This document shows, piece by piece, positions 33,907-41,978 of a stretch of DNA of 64,000 nt. Source of the DNA: Nonomuraea pusilla (GTDB taxonomy: Bacteria > Actinomycetota > Actinomycetes > Streptosporangiales > Streptosporangiaceae); the NCBI RefSeq assembly GCF_900109355.1, contig NZ_FOBF01000029.1:25571-89570 (forward strand), given 5' to 3'. Both the position numbers and the translations under genes were made by a program. The notes beneath the pieces were generated by a model. It was not told where the DNA came from. It saw nothing but the letters and a program-made list of their open reading frames with translations, and ran no database searches. Numbering within the stretch: position 1 is the stretch's first letter; every line of letters starts with the position of its first letter.

Positions 33907-36399
33907 CTAGCGGACGACCCGGGTGGCGGCGCGCCGGAAGTCGTTCGTGGAGTCGTAGACGTACACGCCGAAGCTGCCCTCCCCCACGTCGCCGTTGCTG
34001 TCGAACTCGATCCTGCCGCTGAGACCGTCGTAGTCGATGTCCTCTCCGGCACGCACCAGGGCCACGCACTCCTGGTACGTCGTGCATCGACGGCCCCCGC
34101 GGCTGACGTCGGCGAGCCGGGCGGCGATCGACTGGCCGAGGTCGCCGCGCGCCGCCTCCGCCGCCAGCGCCCCCAGCACGACCGCGTCGTACGACTCGGG
34201 GCCGTAGCTCACGTCCTCCACGACGGGATCCACCTCGCGGACGCGGCGGCGGAACTCGTCCGTGGGGAGGGCTCCCGCGAGCGTGCCCTTGGCGGTGGCC
34301 ATCACGCCGTCCGGCAGGTCCTCGGAGTAGTCGGAGAGGTTCGCGTCGACCAGGTACCAGCGCCGCCCCGCCGCGGGGGTCAGGCCGTGCCTCCGCAGCG
34401 CGCGGATGACGTGGACGGTCTCCTCGAACCCGACCAGCAGGACCGCGTCGGGCGCGGCGCGGGCCAGGTCGGCCGCGACCCGGCCGAACTCCCGCTCGCC
34501 GTCCCCGTACCTGATCGTGCGGACGATCCGCACGCCCGGCATGGCGCGCTCGGCGTGTTCGACGATGGTGTCGGCGTAGGAGTCGTCCAGGGCGATCACG
34601 GCGACGGTGCGGTTGCGGTCCTCGGAGATGAGCCGTCCGACGAGCTGCCCCTGGAGGGTGTCGGACGGCGCGGTGCGGAAGTAGAGCCCCCGGTCGTACG
34701 CCGAGGTGAGCTGGGCGGCGGTGTTGGACGGGGAGATCATCACGCTGCCCGCCTCGGACACGGTGTCCATGACCATCGTCGACACCGTGTTGGAGGCCGC
34801 GCCGACGATGAGATCGGTGTCCTGGGCGAGCAGGTTCCTGACCGCGGCCGTGGCGATGTCGCGCGTGGTGTCGCCGGAGTCGGCCCTGATGAGCCGCACG
34901 GGCCGGCCGAGCACCCCGCCGGCGGCGTTGACGTCACGGACGGCGAGCTCGGCGGCCGCCGAGGTCGCGGCCCCGAGGAAGTACAGGCTTCCGGTGGTGG
35001 GCAGGAGCGTCCCGACGGTCAGGACGCCGTCGCCGACCGCCCCCGAGACCACCCCCGCCCGATCCGCCTGATCACCGTGATCTGCCTGATCTGCCTGATC
35101 CGCCTGACCGGACCCGTCGGCTCCGCCCGCCCGATTCCCCTGACCCGCCCGGCCTGACCCGTCCGCCTGATCCGCCCGGCCCGCTTGATCCGCCCGGCCC
35201 GGCTGGCCCGGGGCCTGGCGGGATCCGGCGTCGGCGACCCGGACCGGCGGGCCCTGCCCGGCGCCCGAGGCACGCACCCCCAGCAGGGCTGTCGCGGCGA
35301 GCAGGACGCCCGCCCAGGCGGCGGCCCGGCTCCTGGCGCGCGACGGACCACCGGCGACCGGTTCACGCGGCCGGAGGTGGAGCGGCGAAGGCGCCGCCGC
35401 TCCACCCGACGGGCCCAGCGACGCATCGCGGCGCAGCTCTCGGGACGGGGCCGACGACGAGGCCGGGGACACATCCCGAGGCAGGGACGGCTCCGAGGCC
35501 GGGGGCGCGTCTCCGGGCGACGAGAGCGGCGAGGGCGGGGGCGCACCCCGAGGCAAGGACGGCTCCGCGGCCGGGGGCGCGTCTCCGGGCGGGGACACCG
35601 GTGCGTTCCGGGGCAGGGGCGGGGGTGTGTCTCGGGGTGGCGGTGTGTCTCGGGGTGGGGACAGGGACGGGTCGCCGCGCAGGATGGCGGCCTCCAGCCG
35701 CCGTAGTTCCGGGCCGGGGTCGAGGCCCAGCTCCTCCACCAGGACCGCCCGCGCCGCCTGGTACGCCTCCAGGGCCTCCCCCTGGCGTCCCGACCGGTAC
35801 AGGGCCAGCATGAGCTGCCCGTGGAGCCGTTCCCGCAGCGGGTACGCGGCGACCACGCCGCGCAGGTCCGCGACGACGGCGCGGTGCCGTCCCAGCGCGA
35901 GGTCCACCTCGACGCGTTCCTCGATGGCCGCGCCGCGGTCCTCCTCCAGCCGCACGGCGTAGTCGCGGCCGTCGGCGCCCAGCTCGCTCCCGCCGAACGC
36001 CGCTCCCCGCCACAGTTCCAGCGCCTGCCGGTAGGTCGCGGCGGCGGGGCGGAGCCGTCCGGCGGCGTGCTCGTCGCGTGCGGCCCGGAGCAGCCGGTCG
36101 AAGTCGTCGCCGTCCAGTTCGCCGGCCTCGACCCGGAGGGCGTACGCGCGGTGGTGGGGGACGATCCGGCCGGGGTCGCCGAGCATGCGGCGCAGCAGGG
36201 TGACGTACACGCGCAGGTTGTCGGTGGCCGAGCGCGGCGGGGCGGCCGGCCACAGCGCGTCGACCAGCCGCTCGACCGGCACCGGCGTGTTGCGGCGGCT
36301 GAGCAGGGCGGCCAGGAGCGCGCACACCTTCGGTGCCGTGGGACGGGAGACGCCGCCGTCGTGCCGGATCTCGATCGGACCCAGAACGTTGATCCTCAA
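33907..36399 (-). CDS. Transmembrane SARP regulator with extracytoplasmic ligand-binding domain
   Basis: A protein of about 830 residues with an unusual order. Residues 1-85: OmpR-type winged helix (RINVLGPIEIRHDG, VERLVDALWPAAPP). About 85-240: BTAD domain (LRERLHGQLMLALYRSGRQ). About 243-358: Pro/Ala/Ser-rich linker. About 359-375: one hydrophobic helix (AAAWAGVLLAATALLGV). About 390-455: Gly/Ala/Asp/Gln-rich linker. About 459-830: type-1 periplasmic binding fold of the Leu/Ile/Val receptor family (VGTLLPTTGSLYFLG, ELAVRDVNAAGGVLG, MISPSNTAAQLT, GPESYDAVVLGALA). The N-terminus is basic and cytoplasmic, so the binding domain lies outside, giving a one-component ToxR-like sensor. TTG 36399 follows AGGGGG; the in-frame GTG at 36423 falls inside the likely -10 box. 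Confidence 0.85.
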   Translation of the reverse strand: MRINVLGPIEIRHDGGVSRPTAPKVCALLAALLSRRNTPVPVERLVDALWPAAPPRSATDNLRVYVTLLRRMLGDPGRIVPHHRAYALRVEAGELDGDDFDRLLRAARDEHAAGRLRPAAATYRQALELWRGAAFGGSELGADGRDYAVRLEEDRGAAIEERVEVDLALGRHRAVVADLRGVVAAYPLRERLHGQLMLALYRSGRQGEALEAYQAARAVLVEELGLDPGPELRRLEAAILRGDPSLSPPRDTPPPRDTPPPLPRNAPVSPPGDAPPAAEPSLPRGAPPPSPLSSPGDAPPASEPSLPRDVSPASSSAPSRELRRDASLGPSGGAAAPSPLHLRPREPVAGGPSRARSRAAAWAGVLLAATALLGVRASGAGQGPPVRVADAGSRQAPGQPGRADQAGRADQADGSGRAGQGNRAGGADGSGQADQADQADHGDQADRAGVVSGAVGDGVLTVGTLLPTTGSLYFLGAATSAAAELAVRDVNAAGGVLGRPVRLIRADSGDTTRDIATAAVRNLLAQDTDLIVGAASNTVSTMVMDTVSEAGSVMISPSNTAAQLTSAYDRGLYFRTAPSDTLQGQLVGRLISEDRNRTVAVIALDDSYADTIVEHAERAMPGVRIVRTIRYGDGEREFGRVAADLARAAPDAVLLVGFEETVHVIRALRRHGLTPAAGRRWYLVDANLSDYSEDLPDGVMATAKGTLAGALPTDEFRRRVREVDPVVEDVSYGPESYDAVVLGALAAEAARGDLGQSIAARLADVSRGGRRCTTYQECVALVRAGEDIDYDGLSGRIEFDSNGDVGEGSFGVYVYDSTNDFRRAATRVVR

Positions 36400-36420
36400 C
36401 CGTTCCCCCTGCCCACGAAG

Positions 36421-36444
36421 CACTTATACGGCGACTTATACCGG
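36421..36444. promoter_or_regulatory. 12-bp direct repeat and -10 box upstream of the transmembrane SARP
   Basis: Two copies of ACTTATAC lie 12 bp apart (36422 and 36434). Read on the minus strand they contain TATAAG, a good -10 box about 20 bases before the TTG start. SARP regulators bind direct repeats, usually spaced 11 bp, so these may be an autoregulatory site; they also lie 60-80 bases ahead of the divergent secreted-protein gene. Confidence 0.5.
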
Positions 36445-36503
36445 CTTCACAACGCCTTTCGGGAAACGTCGGGATCATCCGGTCCGTCGTTGTGGAGGTA
36501 CCG

Positions 36504-37289
36504 ATGAAGAAGAAGCCCGTCATCCTCGTGCTCGCCGCGTTCGCCGCCGCCGCGGGAAGCGCCGTCCCCGCGCACGCCGCGGGAAGCACCGTCCCGGCGC
36601 GCGCCGCAGTCCCCGCCCCCGGCGGCCCGGCCGCCCAGGCCGGCTTCGCGTCCGCCCCCACGGCCGCCCAGTTGAAGGCAGCCCTGGTACGTCACCGCGA
36701 CGGCTACCGCACGCTGCACGTCGTCGCCGGCAAGGCGGCGACGTTCACCGGCCGCCGCAGCGCCATGCGCGGCTGGGCGTTCAGCGCGATCCCTCCCCGC
36801 TGCCGCACCTCCGCCACCACCGGGCTGCTGTGGGACCGCAAGGCGGCGCACCGCTTCCGCGGCCGTCCCGCGGCGGCGGTCGAGCTGAGCGGTGTGGGGC
36901 ACGCCCTGGGCGAGTCGCTCATCTCGGTTCCCGCGTCCCTGCCGGACTCCGTGTTCCGGGCACGCGTCCCCGCGTCGTGCGGGAAGCTGCGCGTGAGCTA
37001 CGACGGCAGGCGCATCACGGTTCGGATCAAGCCGATTCCGGCAGCGGAACTGCCCGACATCCCCGGCGCCACGGTGAGCGGGGTGAAGACGGTCCTGCCG
37101 CCCCTCTGGGGGAGGAAGAAGCCGGCGGAGCTGGCGCTCGTCGTGGTCCGCTCCGGGCCGCTCGTCATGGAGACGTACGCCGACGCGTGGGGATCGGTGC
37201 GCCCCACGTCGACCTCCTGGACGACCACGGCATGGGAGCACGCCCTCGCCACCCTCCGGCCCGCCGGGGAGGCCGGCCCGGAGGTGTAA
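36504..37289 (+). CDS. Secreted protein of unknown function, divergent from the SARP sensor
   Basis: A 261-residue protein with signal peptide (KKKPVILVLAAFAAAAGS, cut near AHA at about residue 25) followed by an Ala/Pro-rich spacer. The mature domain (about 50-255) has two cysteines, in PPRCRTSA and PASCGKLR, and beta-strand patterns such as RTLHVVAGKAATFTG and LALVVVRSGPLVMETYAD. I do not recognise the family. ATG 36504 has GGAGG upstream. It shares an 80-104 base divergent region with the transmembrane SARP, so it is a candidate target gene or ligand-related partner of that sensor. Confidence 0.72.
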   Translation: MKKKPVILVLAAFAAAAGSAVPAHAAGSTVPARAAVPAPGGPAAQAGFASAPTAAQLKAALVRHRDGYRTLHVVAGKAATFTGRRSAMRGWAFSAIPPRCRTSATTGLLWDRKAAHRFRGRPAAAVELSGVGHALGESLISVPASLPDSVFRARVPASCGKLRVSYDGRRITVRIKPIPAAELPDIPGATVSGVKTVLPPLWGRKKPAELALVVVRSGPLVMETYADAWGSVRPTSTSWTTTAWEHALATLRPAGEAGPEV

Positions 37290-37354
37290 CGGACGGGGCC
37301 CGCCGGCGACCGGGTTCCCCGGGGCCCGCGCCGGGAGAATGCGCCGGCACGCGG

Positions 37355-37819
37355 TCAGGTGGTCTCACCCAGCTGTTCGGCCAGCCGCTCCAGGCCGCCC
37401 CTGATGAGCTGCCCGTACTCGTCGTCGCCGAGCGCGCCGATCTCGGCCCGCGCCCGCTGGAGGTGTTCGCGGGCCCGGCCGAGGTCGCCCAGCCTGCGAT
37501 AGCACTCACTCACGTTCAGGTGCAGCGACGGGTACAGGCCGGCCACCGAGAGCGGCACCCCGGCCTGGGCCACCCGCTCATCGGTGACGAGATCGGCGGC
37601 GGCGAGCGCCCGCAGATCCCACATCAGCTCCTGGTGCACGTCGTCCTGCACGTCGGCCATCGAGTGGGCGAGGACGCAGACGTGCAGGGGGTCGCCTCGC
37701 TCACCGCCGATGTCATCCCAGATCTGCGCGAACAGGTCGCGAGCGGCTTCACGCTGACCTTGGTGGTGATGCAACTCCACCCCCTGGCCGATCCGGGCCA
37801 TCGTGGGGTCGGTGGTCAC
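37355..37819 (-). CDS. Small TPR-like helical protein
   Basis: A 154-residue soluble protein starting at GTG 37819, five bases after AAGGAGG. It is all-helical, with segments resembling tetratricopeptide repeats: GQREAARDLFAQIWDDIGG and LHLNVSECYRRLGDLGRAREHL, the second being a clear TPR helix pair. Such proteins act as protein-binding adaptors in the cytoplasm. Related short proteins are widespread in actinomycetes without known function. It stands alone between two other minus-strand genes and is not clearly in an operon with either. Confidence 0.72.
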   Translation of the reverse strand: MTTDPTMARIGQGVELHHHQGQREAARDLFAQIWDDIGGERGDPLHVCVLAHSMADVQDDVHQELMWDLRALAAADLVTDERVAQAGVPLSVAGLYPSLHLNVSECYRRLGDLGRAREHLQRARAEIGALGDDEYGQLIRGGLERLAEQLGETT

Positions 37820-37935
37820 GGGCGCCTCCTTCACCGTCGCGGGTGATCGCGGTCAGCCTACGCGCCTGACGATCAGGCCGCCCGCCCCCGGGCTGCGGCC
37901 ACCCGGCCGGGGTTCGCCGCCCGCCGCGGCGCCGG

Positions 37936-38505
37936 TCAGGGGGCGGGCCAGTGGCGCAGGAGCGCGTCGAGGGCGTCGAGGGTGCGTGACCAGGTCTCCT
38001 CGGTGTCGGGGGCGCTGTGGCTGAAGCCTCCCCCCATCTCCAGCGTCGCGTACCCGTGGAAGACGCTGCCGAGCAGCCGCACCGCGTGGGTCTGGTCGGG
38101 CTCCTGCAGGTCGTAGCCGCGCAGGATCGCCCGCGTCATCTGGGCGTGCCTGGCACCGGCGCTCGCCGCCGCCGTCTCCGGGTCGAGCCTGAGCTGGGCC
38201 GCGGCGTAGCGGCCCGGGTGCTCGCGGGCGTAGTCGCGGTAGACGCCGGCCAGGGCCACCAGCGCGTCCTTGCCCGCCCGCCCGGCCACCGCGTCGGCGA
38301 CCAGGTCGGCGAGCTCGGCCAGCGCCAGCAGCGCCACCCGGGTCTTCAGGTCGCGCGCGTTCCTGACGTGCGAGTACAGGCTGGCCTCCTTCACGCCGAA
38401 CCGGCGCGCCAGCGTCGCGAGCGTCACGTTCTCGAAGCCGACCTCGTCGGCGAGCTCCGCCGCCGCGCGCGTGAGCTGCTCCGCGGTCACCCCTGCCCGT
38501 TTCAC
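37936..38505 (-). CDS. TetR family regulator, WHG-domain type
   Basis: A 189-residue regulator. The helix-turn-helix lies at about 24-48 (VTLATLARRFGVKEASLYSHVRN); the C-terminal part has FHGYATLEMGGGFSH, the WHG/TetR_C_33 pattern. GTG 38505 has GAAGGAG upstream. It is divergent from the FBP-domain gene across about 70 bases that hold inverted repeats, so it probably represses that gene and itself. Confidence 0.85.
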   Translation of the reverse strand: MKRAGVTAEQLTRAAAELADEVGFENVTLATLARRFGVKEASLYSHVRNARDLKTRVALLALAELADLVADAVAGRAGKDALVALAGVYRDYAREHPGRYAAAQLRLDPETAAASAGARHAQMTRAILRGYDLQEPDQTHAVRLLGSVFHGYATLEMGGGFSHSAPDTEETWSRTLDALDALLRHWPAP

Positions 38506-38523
38506 TCGAAACCCTCTCCTTCA

Positions 38524-38559
38524 CCTAAGGCAGTAAAGCATTTGCCTAAGCCTATTAGG
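38524..38559. promoter_or_regulatory. Inverted repeats between TetR and FBP genes
   Basis: CCTAAGGCA (38524-) faces TTGCCTAAG (38542-38550), and CCTAA-GCCTA-TTAGG (38545-38559) is a perfect 5-bp inverted repeat. TATTAG inside the second (38553-38558) looks like a -10 box for the plus-strand gene, so binding would block transcription. Confidence 0.5.
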
Positions 38560-38578
38560 AAAACTACCCTCACCCCTC

Positions 38579-39076
38579 ATGAGACCTCTCACCGAACGCG
38601 ACATCCGCACCTCCTTCGTCAACTGCTCCAAAGGCGAGACCCAGCGCCTCGGCCTGCCCAAGGACTTCCCCGACCTGCCCTGGCCCGACCTCGACTTCCT
38701 CGGCTGGCGCGACCCCGGCGCCCCCGAACGCGCCTACCTCGTCGCCGAACGCGGCGGCCGTCCCACCGGCCTCGCCCTCCGCGTCACCACCGGCGCCTCC
38801 CGCGGCTTCACCTCGCGCAGCATGTGCTCCCTGTGCCTGACCACCCGCACCGGGGGCGGCGTCGCCCTCATGACCGCGCGCCGCACCGGCGAACCCGGCC
38901 GCCAGGGCAACACCGTCGGCCAGTACCTCTGCGCCGACCTCAGCTGCCCCCTGTACGTACGCGGCACCAAGCAGTCGGTCGCGGGCGGCGGCCTCGACGA
39001 GTCGCTCACGACCGAGGAGAAGATCGTCCGCATCGAGGCCAACCTGCGCGCGTTCCTCGACAAGGTCACCGGCTGA
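38579..39076 (+). CDS. FBP-domain (FusB-like EF-G-binding) protein
   Basis: A 165-residue cytoplasmic protein. The N-terminal part is helical (LTERDIRTSFVNCSKGE), and the C-terminal part is a treble-clef zinc finger with CSLCLTTRTGGG and CADLSCPLYVRG supplying four cysteines. This is the FBP domain of FusB-type proteins, which bind elongation factor G and release it from stalled ribosomes; some give fusidic acid resistance. Whether this one protects against a drug is unknown. ATG 38579 lacks a Shine-Dalgarno site and lies about 20 bases after a -10-like box, so the leader is very short. A TetR gene is divergent. Confidence 0.82.
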   Translation: MRPLTERDIRTSFVNCSKGETQRLGLPKDFPDLPWPDLDFLGWRDPGAPERAYLVAERGGRPTGLALRVTTGASRGFTSRSMCSLCLTTRTGGGVALMTARRTGEPGRQGNTVGQYLCADLSCPLYVRGTKQSVAGGGLDESLTTEEKIVRIEANLRAFLDKVTG

Positions 39077-39108
39077 CCGGGAACGCCCACCGGCAGGCCC
39101 CCACCCGG

Positions 39109-40527
39109 CTAGACCAGGCGCCTGATCTCCCCGTACGTCCGGTAGAAACCGCCACGGCCGGCCGGGCGCAAGCCCTCGACCAGGTAGCGGGCCCCGGCCT
39201 CGCGGATGTCCTTCGGGAACTGCACGTTCCACGCCTGGTAACCGGGGCTCGACACCCGCACCCGCAACCGGTCGCCCTCACGCACGCACTCCACCACCAC
39301 GCCCTCACCGGCGCCGCCTGCCGTGACCGTCTCCAGCACCACCGACGGCTCCACCACCGGCAGCGACGCGGCGGCCTTCACGTCCACGGCCTCGGGCACC
39401 CTGCCCTGGCACGCCGCGGCGATCGCCGCCTCCCCCGCGTCGACGCACGCCAGCGAGCCGTCGGTGGTGACGATGTAGAGGCGGTCGTCCAGGAACTGCA
39501 TCGACAGCGCCGACCCGCAGCCGGTGCCGAGCTTCCACAGCCGCTCCCCCGAGGCGGCGAAACAGTACACCGACGAATGGCTGTCGCCCGCGAACACGTA
39601 ACCGCCGCCGGGCGAGGTCGCGCAGGAGTAGACGGGCGCGTCGCACCGGTACACCGCCTCCACCCGGCCGTCCGCCTTGGCCAGGCGGTGCACCGTGCGC
39701 CGCGCGGTCGCGGCGTAGACCGCGTCGTCCTCCTGCCAGCCGAACAGCACCTGGTCGGCGGCCGAGGTGTGCCAGACCGGGGAACCGTCGGAGGCGTCGA
39801 AGCGGGACACGCCGCCCGAGTGGCCGTGGTAGACGGCGTCCTCGTCGCAGCGCACCATCCAGGCGTAGTCGCCCTGGCCGGTACGCGCCCACTGGAACTC
39901 GTCCTCGTAGTCGATCGTGGTGATCCGCCCGGCGCGGTCGGACACCCCGAGGATGCCGTCGTGGATGTCGAGCCAGTAGATGTCCACGTCCGCGGCGATC
40001 TCGTAGGCCGCCCTCGGCACCTTGCCGCTCAGGTCGTACACCTTGCCGTCGTCGCAGCCCGCGTAGATCCAGAAGTCGTCGGCCACGATGCACTTGACGC
40101 CGTCAGGCAGGCGGAACCGGCCGGTGACGGTGCCGGAGTGGGCGAGGGTGAACACGTCGCCGCGCTGGTTGCCGACCCAGCAGCGCTCCTCGTCCACGAA
40201 GACGCCGAACGCGGAGGCGCCGCTGTCGAAGCGCCACAGCACCGGCGCCTGCAGGGCGGTCGAGCGGGTGCTCGTGACGGTCCTGCGGGTGACCGGCCTG
40301 CGCTGGCGCACACCCCGCACGGCGGGGGCGTAGCCCTTGCGCAGCTTCTCGTTGACCTTCTTGGCCGCCGCGGCGCGCGCCTTGTCCTCGGTGGGGAAGT
40401 CGGTGCTCTTCGTCTGGCCCGTCTCGCCGATGCGCCCGTACGTGATGGTCACGCGCGTCCCGGAGACGACGGCCTCGTAGAACTTGTGCGCTCCGCCGCC
40501 GTCCTCAGACAGCTCAAGATAGGTCAT
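39109..40527 (-). CDS. WGR-domain protein with beta-propeller
   Basis: A 472-residue cytoplasmic protein. Residues 1-75 are a WGR domain (YGRIGETGQTKSTDFPTEDKA), a nucleic-acid-binding module best known from PARPs. After a basic linker, residues about 95-400 contain seven or so beta-propeller blades of the PQQ/WD type (for example RFDSGASAFGVFVDEERCW, VWHTSAADQVLFGWQ). The last 70 residues are a separate small domain. Many tryptophans and cysteines but no catalytic motif. Role unknown. ATG 40527 follows AAGAAGGCGG, and TTGATC/TTATCT upstream form a plausible promoter. It converges on the FBP gene with 32 bases between. Confidence 0.82.
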   Translation of the reverse strand: MTYLELSEDGGGAHKFYEAVVSGTRVTITYGRIGETGQTKSTDFPTEDKARAAAAKKVNEKLRKGYAPAVRGVRQRRPVTRRTVTSTRSTALQAPVLWRFDSGASAFGVFVDEERCWVGNQRGDVFTLAHSGTVTGRFRLPDGVKCIVADDFWIYAGCDDGKVYDLSGKVPRAAYEIAADVDIYWLDIHDGILGVSDRAGRITTIDYEDEFQWARTGQGDYAWMVRCDEDAVYHGHSGGVSRFDASDGSPVWHTSAADQVLFGWQEDDAVYAATARRTVHRLAKADGRVEAVYRCDAPVYSCATSPGGGYVFAGDSHSSVYCFAASGERLWKLGTGCGSALSMQFLDDRLYIVTTDGSLACVDAGEAAIAAACQGRVPEAVDVKAAASLPVVEPSVVLETVTAGGAGEGVVVECVREGDRLRVRVSSPGYQAWNVQFPKDIREAGARYLVEGLRPAGRGGFYRTYGEIRRLV

Positions 40528-40561
40528 GTCCGCCTTCTTTAGATAAGACCGGCTTGATCAA

Positions 40562-40819
40562 TTGAACGGCAGGCTAGAGGACCCCCACGACAACTTCGGC
40601 GGGCTGGTCGGCGCGGCCATGGCCGCCTCCTTCTCCTTCGTGTCGCCCTACCTCCAGCACGTCCTCGGGACGGGGCCGGCGCTGACCGGGATCATGTTCC
40701 TGCCGTTCGCCCTCGGTGTGGTCGCCGGTTCCGCGCCGGCCGTCAGGCTCGGCTACCGGCTCGCGCCGCGGACCCTCCTGATCGCCGGCGGGCTGCTCAG
40801 CCGAGCAGGTGCTCGATGA
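40562..40819 (+). pseudogene. MFS transporter fragment
   Basis: An 85-codon open stretch encodes an internal piece of a DHA2-type drug exporter: AAMAASFSFVSPYLQHVLG, TGIMFLPFALGVVAGS and RLAPRTLLIAGGLL, roughly helices 8 to 10. Both the start and the last half of the protein are missing, the only start codon is an unsupported TTG, and the 3' end overlaps the glycosyltransferase gene. It is a relic of an exporter that may once have belonged to the neighbouring resistance genes. Confidence 0.78.
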
Positions 40820-41972
40820 GGTCGGCGGCCCGCGGGGTGCCGCCCTCGGCCCGCGTCGCGGCTCGGAGCCGCGCCGAGCGGCGGGCGACCTCGGGGTCGG
40901 CGACGAGGTCGCGCAGCGCGCCGCGCAGGGTCCCGGCCGTGGCGTCCGCGGTGTCGACGCGGCGGGCGACGCCCAGCTCCACCAGCCGGTCGGCGTTCAT
41001 GAACTGCTCGGCGGCCTGCGGAACGGCGATCATCGGGACGCCGGCCAGCAGCCCTTCGCCGCAGCCCCCCATGCCGGCGTGGGTGACGAAGGCGTCGGCC
41101 TGCTCCAGGATCGCCCGCTGGGGGACCCAGCGGTGCACCTCGACGTTGGACGGGATGTCGCCCAGTTCCCGCACGTCGGTGTGCCTGCCGATCTGCAGTA
41201 CGACGTGCCAGCCGGGCAGGTCGCCGAAGGCCGCCAGGCACTGCCGGTAGAACTCCGGGCGGCGCGTGAAGGCCGACCCCAGGGAGATCAGGAGCACCTT
41301 CTCGGCGGCGGCGGGACGCGTCCAGCCGTCCCCTTCCCCGGGCCTGCCGTAGCAGGGGCCGACGAAGGTGACGGCGCCGGTGTCGACCTGGTCGGCGTGC
41401 GGCTGCATCACCCTGGGGATCAGGGCCAGCGCCCGGGCCGGCGGGCCGGAGAAGGCGTCGACGTCCGTGGTGGACGCCCCAGCCTCACCGAGCCACCGCG
41501 CGAACCTCGCCCGGTGGGCGTCGGCGCCCGGCAGCCGCCACAGGTGCGCCGCCACGTCCTCGTCGTAGCCCTTCCACGCCACGAACGTCGGCGACAGCTG
41601 CAGGACGGGACGGCCCTGTGCCTCGGCGAGGGCGCGCGCGGCGTAGGCCCCGATGTCGTACAGGTAGAGGTCGGCGGGGTCGTGGTCGTAGGCGGCGCGC
41701 AACCGCGGGAGGGCCTGAACGGCGTCGTCGAGGAAGAGGTTCATCACGGCGACGGGGTCGGCGGGCCAGTCGTCGTCGGCGACCGGCAGCACGGAGGCGC
41801 AGGGGACCAGTTCGGCGCCGGTGGCCGTGATCAGGTCGCCGACCGCGGGGTCGTTGGCGTAGGTCACCCGGTGGCCGCGGGCCACCAGCTCACGGATGAC
41901 CTCCAGGCTGGGCAGGACGTGGCTGACGATGGGGATGCCGACCATCGCGATGTGGGCCCGGCGAGGGGACAT
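40797..41972 (-). CDS. Macrolide-type UDP-glycosyltransferase (MGT/OleD family)
   Basis: A 391-residue GT-B enzyme. The N-terminal acceptor domain starts HIAMVGIPIVSHVLPSLEV; the donor site is the family signature VHRWVPQRAILEQADAFVTH, followed by AGMGGCGEGLLAGVPMIAVPQ. His15-type catalytic histidine is visible in IVSHVLPS. Relatives such as OleD and Mgt inactivate macrolides by glucosylation or decorate natural products. It lies six bases downstream of the Vat-type acetyltransferase gene, and a TetR gene is divergent, forming what looks like an inducible resistance unit. ATG 41972 has no strong ribosome site and may be coupled to the upstream gene. Confidence 0.9.
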   Translation of the reverse strand: MSPRRAHIAMVGIPIVSHVLPSLEVIRELVARGHRVTYANDPAVGDLITATGAELVPCASVLPVADDDWPADPVAVMNLFLDDAVQALPRLRAAYDHDPADLYLYDIGAYAARALAEAQGRPVLQLSPTFVAWKGYDEDVAAHLWRLPGADAHRARFARWLGEAGASTTDVDAFSGPPARALALIPRVMQPHADQVDTGAVTFVGPCYGRPGEGDGWTRPAAAEKVLLISLGSAFTRRPEFYRQCLAAFGDLPGWHVVLQIGRHTDVRELGDIPSNVEVHRWVPQRAILEQADAFVTHAGMGGCGEGLLAGVPMIAVPQAAEQFMNADRLVELGVARRVDTADATAGTLRGALRDLVADPEVARRSARLRAATRAEGGTPRAADLIEHLLG

Positions 41973-41978
41973 GGAGGG

